A stretch of 5,622 bases of DNA from Atlantibacter sp032075065. GTDB lineage: Bacteria > Pseudomonadota > Gammaproteobacteria > Enterobacterales > Enterobacteriaceae. A program made the position numbers and the translations under genes. Each line of letters starts with the position of its first letter. The stretch's first letter is position 1. The stretch is from contig NZ_DAMAZC010000255.1 in assembly GCF_032075065.1 (NCBI RefSeq), forward strand, positions 1 through 5,622. Direction: 5' to 3'. This document shows, in pieces, positions 1 to 5,263 of this stretch. The notes below the pieces were generated by a model. The model searched no databases and was not told the DNA's origin. It saw only the letters and a program-made list of their open reading frames with translations.

Positions 1-2
1 TG

Positions 3-182
3 CAGGCCTGGATGCGCCGCAGTCAGACGCTGCTGGAACACTGGTTCGACCCGGTTACCGCGCGGGCGCTGGACGCGTTTGTCGAGGGGATGACGCTGCA
101 CTATGTAACCGATAGCGCGCCGCTGGGGCGTGAACAATTGCGTGAGCTTTTGGGAAGGATTGCGGGGAAGAAGGGCGCGTAA
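3..182 (+). CDS. rcdA: TetR-family transcriptional regulator RcdA, C-terminal end (5' truncated by window)
   Basis: Reading from base 3 gives 59 residues up to a TAA stop, starting QAWMRRSQTLLEHWF and ending GRIAGKKGA. The N-terminal helix-turn-helix lies outside the window, so only the end of the helical ligand-binding/dimerisation domain is visible. The assignment rests on similarity to the remembered C-terminus of E. coli RcdA (YbjK), for example the ARALDAF-EGMT stretch, and on its place next to rybB and ybjL, which is the E. coli order. In E. coli RcdA is a TetR-type DNA-binding protein that activates csgD and so influences curli and biofilm formation. That role is knowledge of the family member, not visible here. 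No T-tract terminator follows the stop on this strand, and the gene converges on rybB, whose 3' end is about 17 bases away. A different TetR paralogue is possible but unlikely given the context. Confidence 0.8.
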   Translation, partial: QAWMRRSQTLLEHWFDPVTARALDAFVEGMTLHYVTDSAPLGREQLRELLGRIAGKKGA

Positions 183-199
183 GCTAAATTTCAGGCAAC

Positions 200-242
200 A
201 AAAAACCCATCAACCTTGAACCAAAACGGCGGGGTTGATGGG
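200..242 (-). terminator. Intrinsic terminator of rybB, probably shared with ybjL
   Basis: A perfect 10-bp inverted repeat, CCCATCAACC at 206-215 and GGTTGATGGG at 233-242, is followed on the minus strand by six T (205-200). It forms the 3' part of RybB. No other terminator lies between the ybjL stop at 350 and this point, so ybjL transcripts most likely end here too. On the plus strand the hairpin is followed by CTCCACAA, not a T-run, so it should not end rcdA transcripts efficiently. Confidence 0.92.
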
Positions 243-278
243 CTCCACAAATTGGGGACATCAAAGAAAAGCAGTGGC
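200..278 (-). ncRNA. rybB: RybB, Hfq-dependent sigma-E small RNA
   Basis: Read on the minus strand from base 278, the sequence begins GCCACTGCTTTTCTTTGATG and ends in a hairpin plus six T. This is the remembered sequence of E. coli RybB, with the same predicted length (about 79 nt) and the same location between rcdA and ybjL. In E. coli RybB is made on envelope stress. Its first ~16 nucleotides pair with many outer-membrane protein mRNAs (ompC, ompW and others) and, with Hfq and RNase E, cause their decay. Here the whole 5' seed looks unchanged. The differences I recall from E. coli fall after the CCCC following the seed and in the terminator loop, where they should matter least. The 3' end is set by the terminator T-tract at 200-205 and the 5' end by analogy to E. 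coli and by the promoter spacing. Confidence 0.93.
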
Positions 279-284
279 ACTAAT

Positions 285-312
285 TCAGACTGCGGCTGCT
301 GTTAAAAGTTCG
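285..312 (-). promoter_or_regulatory. Sigma-E promoter of rybB
   Basis: On the minus strand a -35 element CGAACTT (312-306) is followed after 16 bases by the -10 element TCTGA (289-285). Six bases separate the -10 element from the RybB start at 278. This fits the sigma-E pattern GGAACTT-N16-TCTGA with one mismatch in the -35 element. The stretch just upstream (about 320-346) is very A/T-rich and could act as an UP-like element. The promoter lies between the ybjL stop codon and rybB, so RybB can be made independently of ybjL. Confidence 0.85.
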
Positions 313-349
313 CCCCTAAGTTAAAAAAATCACAAAAATTTTTAACGTC

Positions 350-2038
350 CTACCAACCCAGGCCCGGCCAGATAATGACAATCAGCGTTCCCGCTAATGT
401 TAACAAGACGTTAGCAATAGCGTAGGTGCCTGCATACCCCAGCGCCGGGATATTGCTGCGGGCGGTATCGCTGATAATTTCCATGGCTGGCGCACAGGTG
501 CGCGCGCCCATCAGGGCGCCAAACAGCAGCGCGCGGTTCATTTTCAGCACCCAGACGCCGAACATAAAGCTGATCACCACCGGCAACAGGCTGACGATAA
601 GCCCGGCGATCAGCATTTGACCGCCCACCGCGCCCAGGCTGTGGCCGATGCCGCTCCCTGCGCTTAATCCCACGCCCGCCATAAACACCATCAGCCCGAA
701 CTCTTTCACCATCATCAGCGCGCCCTGCGGAATGTAGCCGAAAGTCGGGTGGTTGGCGCGTAAGAAGCCCAGCATGATCCCGGCGAACAGCAGACCGGCC
801 GCATTACCGATGCCGAAGCTGAACGAGCTGAACTGGAAAGTGATCATCCCAATCATCAGTCCGATAATAAAGAAGGCGCAGAAGGCCAGCAGGTCGGTGA
901 CCTGGCTGTGAATCGAGATAAACCCGATGCGGTCGGCGATGGTTTTCACGCGCCGCGCGTCGCCGCTCACCTGTAACACATCCCCTTTGTTGAGCACGAT
1001 ATTGTCGTCGATCGGCATCTCGATCTGGCTGCGGATCACGCGGTTCAGGAAGCAGCCGTGATCGGTGAGCTTCATCTGGCCGAGTCGACGGCCCACCACG
1101 TTATGGTTTTTCACCACGATCTCTTCGGTCACGATACGCATGTCCAGCAAGTCGCGGTCAAATACCTCTTTACCGTTGCGGAAACTCGGGTCGAGGCGGG
1201 CGTGGGCATCCGGATATCCCACCAGCGCAATTTCATCCCCAACCTGCAATACCGCGTCGCCATCCGGATTCGCCAGAATGCCGTTACGGCGAATGCGTTC
1301 GATATAGCAGCCGGTCTGGCGGTAAATCCCCAGTTCGCGCAGATTTTTGCCGTCGGCCCAGGCCACCAGTTCTGGCCCAACGCGGTAGGCGCGGATCACC
1401 GGCAGATAAACTTTGCGGTTGGAATCGGTATCCAGCCCGCGCTCGCGGGCGATTTGTTGGGCGCTGGTCTGTAAATCCTGATGCTGCAATTTGGGCAGAT
1501 AGCGCGCGCCGAAAATCAGGCTGACCAGTCCAATCAAGTAGGTGAGGGCGTAACCGAGGCTGAGATGATCCAGCGCGGTGCTGAGCGTATTGCCTTCCAT
1601 CCCGGAGTGTCGCAGCGTATCGCCCGCGCCAACCAGCACCGGCGTCGAGGTCATCGAACCCGCCAGCATCCCCGCCGTGAGGCCGATATCCCAGCCGAAC
1701 AGTTTGCCAAGGCCGAGGGCGATCAGCAGAGCGCTGCCCACCATCACCGTGGCTAACATTAAATAATTCTTACCATCGCGAAAAAAAATAGAGAAAAAGT
1801 TAGGCCCGGCTTCCACACCGACACAAAAAATAAACAGCATAAAGCCCAAATTCAGCGCGTCGGTGTTAATTGAAAAATTATGCTGGCCTAATAATAACGA
1901 GACGACTAAAACGCCAATAGAATTACCCAGTTGGACAGAACCGAGCCGTAATTTGCCAAGACAGAGTCCTAAAGCCAGTACAACAAATAATAACAGGATG
2001 TAATTCCCGCTTAACAAATCTGCGACGTTTATATTCAC
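350..2038 (-). CDS. ybjL: YbjL, AspT/YidE-type inner-membrane transporter with two TrkA-C domains
   Basis: The product has 562 residues (E. coli YbjL 561) and the architecture of the aspartate:alanine exchanger family. A hydrophobic N-terminal half has about six membrane segments (roughly 13-180), two TrkA-C/RCK-C-type cytoplasmic domains follow (about 205-287 and 290-373), and a second hydrophobic half spans 381-560. The halves look like an internal duplication: FIFCVGVEAGP (70-79) mirrors VFMAGVGLSAG (451-461), and GSMTSTP (127-133) mirrors GARTCAP (511-517). The second half of each TrkA-C domain shows a GDE/GDV strand (267, 352), which suggests gating by a bound ligand. The substrate is not known; AspT exchanges aspartate for alanine, but that should not be assumed here. 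The start is GTG at 2038, giving the N-terminus MNINVADLL expected for YbjL. The upstream Shine-Dalgarno is weak (GAGAAG, about 11 bases away). The first ~97 codons are unusually AT-rich. Confidence 0.93.
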   Translation of the reverse strand: MNINVADLLSGNYILLLFVVLALGLCLGKLRLGSVQLGNSIGVLVVSLLLGQHNFSINTDALNLGFMLFIFCVGVEAGPNFFSIFFRDGKNYLMLATVMVGSALLIALGLGKLFGWDIGLTAGMLAGSMTSTPVLVGAGDTLRHSGMEGNTLSTALDHLSLGYALTYLIGLVSLIFGARYLPKLQHQDLQTSAQQIARERGLDTDSNRKVYLPVIRAYRVGPELVAWADGKNLRELGIYRQTGCYIERIRRNGILANPDGDAVLQVGDEIALVGYPDAHARLDPSFRNGKEVFDRDLLDMRIVTEEIVVKNHNVVGRRLGQMKLTDHGCFLNRVIRSQIEMPIDDNIVLNKGDVLQVSGDARRVKTIADRIGFISIHSQVTDLLAFCAFFIIGLMIGMITFQFSSFSFGIGNAAGLLFAGIMLGFLRANHPTFGYIPQGALMMVKEFGLMVFMAGVGLSAGSGIGHSLGAVGGQMLIAGLIVSLLPVVISFMFGVWVLKMNRALLFGALMGARTCAPAMEIISDTARSNIPALGYAGTYAIANVLLTLAGTLIVIIWPGLGW

Positions 2039-2170
2039 GGCGGCTAACTTCTCGTTTACCAGTAACCTATTGAAATGGGTGATGTTTTACGCTAATGTTT
2101 TGGCCCATAATCGAAGATATGCTGATTGTTCATTCATCACATTAATATCTCGGGCAAAAACACGCGATGG

Positions 2171-2194
2171 CCGGTAGTTTAATCGGATTACCGG
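2171..2194. repeat. Short inverted repeat in the ybjL-ybjM intergenic region
   Basis: CCGGTA at 2171-2176 is mirrored by TACCGG at 2189-2194, with 12 bases between them. The symmetry and the position in a divergent control region would suit a dimeric regulator, but I cannot name one. The rest of the 287-bp gap (2039-2325) is AT-rich. I saw no convincing sigma-70 promoter in it in either direction. Confidence 0.35.
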
Positions 2195-2219
2195 TGATCG
2201 GCTAGCGAGAAATAGTGTC

Positions 2220-2261
2220 ATGAATCGTTTTAGGCAGGGATTGCCGCAGTGCTTATTCTAA
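2220..2261 (+). CDS. Possible 13-codon leader ORF upstream of ybjM
   Basis: An ATG at 2220 opens a 13-codon frame (MNRFRQGLPQCLF) that ends in TAA at 2259-2261, 67 bases before the ybjM ATG. It has no clear Shine-Dalgarno; only GCGAGAAA lies upstream. A weak 5-bp hairpin (2269-2284) and a T-rich stretch follow it. An ORF this short is expected by chance, so it is listed only because of its place in the leader. Confidence 0.15.
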   Translation: MNRFRQGLPQCLF

Positions 2262-2268
2262 CTGGGTA

Positions 2269-2295
2269 ACCCGTATTTCCGGGTGATTGTTTTTA
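2269..2295 (+). terminator. Weak hairpin with T-rich tail in the ybjM leader (possible attenuator)
   Basis: ACCCG (2269-2273) and CGGGT (2280-2284) can form a 5-bp stem with a 6-base loop, and GATTGTTTTTA follows. The stem is short and the T-run starts a few bases late, so termination would be weak at best. It lies about 30 bases before the ybjM Shine-Dalgarno. Confidence 0.2.
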
Positions 2296-2328
2296 GTTTG
2301 ATATGGGCAATGTCAGGGGATATCGGTG

Positions 2329-2691
2329 ATGAAAGCTCCTTTTTGGCCGGGTACGGTATGCAGCTTCATACTTTTTCTGGTCGTATTTATTCTCCATAAG
2401 CTTTCGGTGTCGGGATATTATCCCGTACAGAAGCATCTCGATCTCGGCATGCTGTGTTTTCTTCTGCCGGGAATGATTGCCAGTTTCTTCTCTCGCGACG
2501 ATCGCCTGTTTAAACCCCTGCTGGGCGCGATGCTGGCGGCTCCGTTATGTTTGCTGTTGGTGTTTATTACGCCTATTCCTGAACGGTCGCTGTTTCAGGA
2601 GGTGGCCTGGCTGTTTGGCGCTGTTTTCTGGTGCGGGCTGGGGGCGCTCTGCTATCTGTTCGCCCGAAAGCTGTTAAAACTGTCAGAATAA
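2329..2691 (+). CDS. ybjM: YbjM, small inner-membrane protein of unknown function
   Basis: The product has 120 residues from the ATG at 2329. This start was chosen over the GTG one codon earlier because AGGGGA at 2315-2320 sits 8 bases before the ATG but only 5 before the GTG. Four hydrophobic segments are visible (about 6-25, 37-54, 62-81 and 91-112), linked by short charged loops such as SRDDRLFKP and ending in RKLLKLSE, so this is an integral inner-membrane protein. Stretches such as PLLGAMLAAP and AVFWCGLGALCYLF match E. coli YbjM, while the first 35 residues are strongly different. This makes it the fastest-changing protein in the window. No enzymatic motif is visible and I know of no established function. 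It is transcribed alone: divergent from ybjL, with a strong terminator directly after the stop and convergent grxA beyond it. Confidence 0.85.
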   Translation: MKAPFWPGTVCSFILFLVVFILHKLSVSGYYPVQKHLDLGMLCFLLPGMIASFFSRDDRLFKPLLGAMLAAPLCLLLVFITPIPERSLFQEVAWLFGAVFWCGLGALCYLFARKLLKLSE

Positions 2692-2720
2692 AAAAACCGG
2701 CTCAGTGAGCCGGTTTTTTT
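2691..2720. terminator. Bidirectional intrinsic terminator between ybjM and grxA
   Basis: The inverted repeat CCGGCTCA-G-TGAGCCGG (2697-2713) is flanked by six A on the left (2691-2696) and seven T on the right (2714-2720). It is therefore a GC-rich hairpin with a U-tail on both strands. The last base of the ybjM TAA stop is the first A of the tract. The grxA stop lies 12 bases beyond the right end. It should end ybjM on the plus strand and grxA on the minus strand. Confidence 0.95.
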
Positions 2721-2732
2721 ATGGGTAATAAA

Positions 2733-2999
2733 TCAGGCGGTGTAAAGCGAAAGATTGGCTTTCGCCCAGGCTTCAAAATCTGTGCAGCCGCCGATGTGGG
2801 TGGAATCCACGAAAATCTGCGGTACGGTTTCTACCGGTTTGCCGACGGTTTTTTCCAGGTCAGCTTTAGTGATGCCTTCTGCGTGAATATCAACGTAGCG
2901 GAAGTTGAAATCGTCGCGCTCGGCGGTCAGTTTCTCAGCCAGTTCTTTAGCGCGAACGCAGTAAGGGCAGCCCGGACGACCAAAAATAACTGCAAACAT
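2733..2999 (-). CDS. grxA: Glutaredoxin 1 (GrxA)
   Basis: This 88-residue cytoplasmic dithiol glutaredoxin (E. coli 85) has the thioredoxin fold. It uses glutathione to reduce protein disulfides and mixed disulfides, and in E. coli it is a hydrogen donor for ribonucleotide reductase and reduces OxyR and PAPS reductase. The active site CPYC is at 11-14 after VIFGRPG. The cis-proline motif TVPQIFVD is at 58-65, and the glutathione-binding GG-TD motif is at 70-74. Position 72 within it is cysteine, where the E. coli protein has tyrosine, so there is a third cysteine near the active face. The C-terminus (NLSLYTA) is three residues longer than in E. coli. The start ATG at 2999 has a good Shine-Dalgarno, AAGGAG (3010-3005), five bases upstream. 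OxyR control is known in E. coli; I could not find an unambiguous four-part ATAG/CTAT site in the 196-bp upstream region. Confidence 0.97.
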   Translation of the reverse strand: MFAVIFGRPGCPYCVRAKELAEKLTAERDDFNFRYVDIHAEGITKADLEKTVGKPVETVPQIFVDSTHIGGCTDFEAWAKANLSLYTA

Positions 3000-3111
3000 G
3001 ATAACTCCTTGATAACGAGTGCCTGTCGGCGAATGCGGCTATCATGCCATAACGCTTAGTAATGAAAAGCAGGTTACGCCTCTTAGTTTGATACCTGTCA
3101 TCTTTCATTGG

Positions 3112-3141
3112 CTATTTTTTATCGCGCCGTTATGGCTAAAA
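3112..3141. promoter_or_regulatory. Candidate marbox (SoxS/MarA/Rob site) upstream of ybjC-nfsA
   Basis: In E. coli nfsA is induced through SoxS/MarA via a marbox upstream of ybjC. Here the minus strand at 3130-3112 begins ACGGCGCGATAAAAAATAG and matches about 9 of 14 defined positions of the consensus AYNGCACNNWNNRYYAAAY. A plus-strand alternative at 3121-3141 has ATCGCGC and GCTAAA in the right order but two bases too far apart. The site lies about 20-35 bases upstream of the -10 element, a suitable distance for such an activator. The exact site and its orientation are uncertain. Confidence 0.3.
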
Positions 3142-3162
3142 AGGGTGGTGAGGTTTTCAGGT

Positions 3163-3168
3163 TATACT
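3163..3168 (+). promoter_or_regulatory. -10 element of the ybjC-nfsA-rimK-ybjN promoter
   Basis: TATACT at 3163-3168 is one base off the consensus TATAAT. No recognisable -35 hexamer lies 16-18 bases upstream (AAAGGG region), as expected for a promoter that needs an activator. Transcription would begin near 3175, just before the ybjC Shine-Dalgarno at 3184. Confidence 0.55.
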
Positions 3169-3195
3169 CCCTGTTTTAACCGCAGGAGAAACCCA

Positions 3196-3486
3196 ATGCG
3201 CTCACTGGGTGCGTTACCCAAATCGGTACTGATCCTGGATGCCGTGGGCATGGTCGCGCTGGGCACGGCCTGGCTATCTCTGAAAGGATATGTCGACTTG
3301 CCTGCGCCGTTAAACAGCGCTAGCTGGGGCATCGTAATGGTGTTCCTCGGCGTGCTGCTGATGTTGCCCGCCGCCGTGGCGCTGGTGTGGAACATGGGCC
3401 AGAATATGGCGCCGCTGTTGTTTAAATCATCTGCAAAATCAAAAAAATCGCCAGAAAAGGACTCACATCATGACGCCAACCATTGA
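3196..3486 (+). CDS. ybjC: YbjC, small two-segment membrane protein (DUF1418 type)
   Basis: The product has 96 residues (E. coli YbjC 95). The frame is open much further upstream, to 3019, but the ATG at 3196 is chosen because AGGAG (3184-3188) lies seven bases before it, the -10 element is at 3163, and the protein then begins MRSLGALPKSVLIL, as in E. coli (MRAIGKLPKGVLIL). There are two membrane segments, about 11-29 and 44-67; the second contains the conserved core VFLGVLLMLPAAV. The C-terminal tail is highly polar and lysine-rich (SSAKSKKSPEKDSHHDANH). The function is unknown; in E. coli it is the first gene of the SoxS-responsive operon with nfsA. Its last codons overlap the nfsA start by 17 bases, so translation of the two is probably coupled. 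Confidence 0.9.
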   Translation: MRSLGALPKSVLILDAVGMVALGTAWLSLKGYVDLPAPLNSASWGIVMVFLGVLLMLPAAVALVWNMGQNMAPLLFKSSAKSKKSPEKDSHHDANH

Positions 3487-4192
3487 GCTGCTCTGTTCGC
3501 ACCGCTCGATCCGCCATTTTACCGACCAGCCGATTACCGACGCGCAACGCGAGGCGATCTTTGCCGGGGCCCGCGCGGCGTCCAGTTCCAGTTTTTTACA
3601 GTGCAGCTCGATTATTCGCATTACCGATCCGGCGCTGCGTGAAAAGCTAGTGCCGCTCACCGGCGGGCAGAAGCACGTGGCGCAAGCGCCGGAGTTTTGG
3701 GTGTTCTGCGCCGATTTTAACCGCCATTTGCAAATTAGCCCGGACGCGCAGCTTGGCCTTGCGGAACAGCTGCTGTTAGGCGTGGTGGATACCGCGATGA
3801 TGGGGCAAAACGCCATGGTCGCAGCGGAATCGCTGGGGCTGGGCGGCGTATATATTGGCGGTATCCGTAACAATATCGAGGCGGTAACCGAGCTGCTGGG
3901 TCTTCCCCAACAGGTGCTGCCGCTATTCGGCCTGTGCCTGGGCTGGCCTGCCGATAACCCGGACGTGAAACCGCGTCTGCCGACCGCCATTGTTGTGCAT
4001 GAAAATCGCTACCAGCCGCTGGATCGCGAGGCGCTGGCCGCTTATGACGAGGAGCTGGCGCGCTACTATCTCACCCGCGACAGCAATAACCGCCGCGATA
4101 CCTGGAGCGACCATATCCGCCGCACCATCATCAAAGAGAATCGCCCGTTTATTCTCGACTTTTTGCATAAACAGGGGTTCGCCACGCGTTAA
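3470..4192 (+). CDS. nfsA: Oxygen-insensitive NADPH nitroreductase NfsA
   Basis: The product has 240 residues, exactly the E. coli length. It is a cytoplasmic FMN-dependent homodimeric flavoprotein of the nitroreductase superfamily (Frp group). It moves two electrons at a time from NADPH to nitroaromatics, quinones and chromate, avoiding redox cycling, and it is the main activator of nitrofurantoin. Visible residues known to matter in the family are HRSIR at 11-15 (FMN phosphate), SSSSF at 38-42, QKH at 67-69, GLGGVYIGG at 123-131 (FMN site), K167 and R169 (FMN phosphate), and R203 and R208, which bind the NADPH phosphate. All are present, so the enzyme should be active. The ATG at 3470 has AAAAGGA eight bases upstream, inside the end of ybjC. 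Induction with ybjC by superoxide-type stress is known in E. coli. Confidence 0.97.
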   Translation: MTPTIELLCSHRSIRHFTDQPITDAQREAIFAGARAASSSSFLQCSSIIRITDPALREKLVPLTGGQKHVAQAPEFWVFCADFNRHLQISPDAQLGLAEQLLLGVVDTAMMGQNAMVAAESLGLGGVYIGGIRNNIEAVTELLGLPQQVLPLFGLCLGWPADNPDVKPRLPTAIVVHENRYQPLDREALAAYDEELARYYLTRDSNNRRDTWSDHIRRTIIKENRPFILDFLHKQGFATR

Positions 4193-4269
4193 TTGTCCAG
4201 GCTCGCTACGCAGTTGGTAACGGGCCGTGTATGATGTGCCGATCAATACCAGTGAGAGCGAGGTGAAGG

Positions 4270-5172
4270 ATGAAAATCGCCGTTTTATCCCGGGATGGAA
4301 CCCTGTGGTCGTGTAAGCGACTGCGCGAAGCCGCAATGCGGCGAGGACATTTTGTCGAAATTCTCGACCCGCTCTCCTGTTATATGAATATCAACCCGCT
4401 GTCGCCCTCGATGCACTACAAAGGGCGCAAGCTGCCCCATTATGATGCGGTGATCCCGCGCATTGGTTCCGCCATCACCTTTTACGGCACCGCCGTGCTG
4501 CGCCAGTTCGAAATGATGGGCAGCTATCCGCTGAATGAATCCGTCGCCATTACCCGCGCCCGCGATAAGCTGCGTTCCCTGCAACTGATGGCGCGCCAGG
4601 GTATTGATTTGCCGGTTACCGGCATTGCCCATTCGCCGGACGACACCAGCGATTTGATTGATATGGTGGGCGGCGCGCCGCTGGTGGTGAAGCTGGTGGA
4701 AGGCACGCAGGGGATTGGCGTGGTGCTGGCGGAGACGCGCCAGGCGGCGGAGAGCGTGATTGACGCGTTTCGTGGCCTCAACGCCCATATTCTGGTGCAG
4801 GAATACATCAAAGAAGCCAAAGGCCGGGACGTGCGCTGCCTGGTGGTGGGCGATCGGGTGGTCGCCGCCATTGAACGCCAGGCGAAAGAGGGGGATTTCC
4901 GCTCTAACCTGCACCGCGGCGGCGTGGCGCGGGTAGCGGATATTACCCCGCGCGAGCGGGAGATCGCTTTACGCGCGGCCAGCACCATGGGGCTGGACGT
5001 GGCGGGGGTGGATATCCTGCGTTCCGACCGCGGCCCGCTGGTGATGGAGGTTAACGCATCGCCAGGCCTGGAAGGCATTGAAAACACTACCGGAATTGAT
5101 ATCGCCACCCTGATGATCCAATGGATTGAAAAAAACGCCAGGCCGGGTTTCTGTCTAAAAATTGGTGGTTGA
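4270..5172 (+). CDS. rimK: RimK, ribosomal protein S6 alpha-L-glutamate ligase
   Basis: The product has 300 residues, the same length as E. coli RimK. This ATP-grasp ligase adds glutamate residues to the C-terminus of ribosomal protein S6, and the E. coli enzyme also makes free poly-alpha-glutamate. The N-terminal domain (about 1-95) holds the conserved RLREAA, DPLSCYMNIN and KLPHYDAVIPRIG stretches. The ATP-grasp part follows: K100 and K141 contact ATP, EGTQGIGV at 144-151 is the mobile glycine-rich loop, QEYI at 177-180 binds adenine, RSN lies at 211-213, and D248, E260 and N262 (in MEVNASPG) bind magnesium. All are intact. The start ATG has GAGGT (4260-4264) five bases upstream. The gene follows nfsA after 77 bases without a clear terminator or promoter, consistent with cotranscription. 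Confidence 0.97.
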   Translation: MKIAVLSRDGTLWSCKRLREAAMRRGHFVEILDPLSCYMNINPLSPSMHYKGRKLPHYDAVIPRIGSAITFYGTAVLRQFEMMGSYPLNESVAITRARDKLRSLQLMARQGIDLPVTGIAHSPDDTSDLIDMVGGAPLVVKLVEGTQGIGVVLAETRQAAESVIDAFRGLNAHILVQEYIKEAKGRDVRCLVVGDRVVAAIERQAKEGDFRSNLHRGGVARVADITPREREIALRAASTMGLDVAGVDILRSDRGPLVMEVNASPGLEGIENTTGIDIATLMIQWIEKNARPGFCLKIGG

Positions 5173-5205
5173 AGCGCCCAGCAGGTTTGCGTCAGATTAA
5201 AGGAT

Positions 5206-5238
5206 GCGCCCTTAAACGTAGTATCGGGGGGGCTTTTT
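5206..5238 (+). terminator. Weak terminator-like hairpin between rimK and ybjN
   Basis: GCCC at 5208-5211 can pair with GGGC at 5230-5233, extended by two T-G pairs. The loop is about 14 bases and five T follow (5234-5238). The hairpin uses a run of seven G (5226-5232). The stem is short and the loop long, so it may cause only partial termination and lower ybjN relative to rimK. Confidence 0.3.
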
Positions 5239-5263
5239 GCGTAAGCTATCGGCCAGCTATCAT
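5235..5263 (+). promoter_or_regulatory. Possible weak promoter for ybjN
   Basis: TTTTGC (5235-5240) or the overlapping TTTGCG lies 16-17 bases before TATCAT (5258-5263), which resembles a -10 element. The ybjN ATG is 43 bases further on. Both hexamers are poor matches. The element overlaps two direct copies of AGCTATC (5244-5250 and 5255-5261). Confidence 0.2.

Noticed and set aside
1058..1474. Plus-strand ORFs inside ybjL
   Set aside because: They are antisense shadows of the conserved ybjL frame, with low-complexity composition and no family resemblance.
2121..2142. CRP-like site upstream of ybjL
   Set aside because: One half, TCACAT (2137-2142), is good but the other half matches poorly at the required spacing.
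2264..2272. GGGTAACCC as an alternative hairpin in the ybjM leader
   Set aside because: The palindrome leaves a loop that is too small for a stable RNA stem, so it cannot compete with the 2269-2284 stem.
2326..2328. GTG as the start of ybjM
   Set aside because: The spacing from AGGGGA is only five bases; the adjacent ATG at 2329 is better spaced and a stronger start codon.
3019..3195. In-frame 59-codon extension upstream of the ybjC ATG
   Set aside because: It has no Shine-Dalgarno at its start, it spans the predicted promoter and -10 element, and it does not match YbjC. The ATG at 3196 has a good ribosome binding site and the family N-terminus.
4193..4269. Internal promoter for rimK (TATGAT at 4230-4235)
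   Set aside because: No acceptable -35 hexamer lies at 15-19 bases upstream; cotranscription with nfsA explains rimK.
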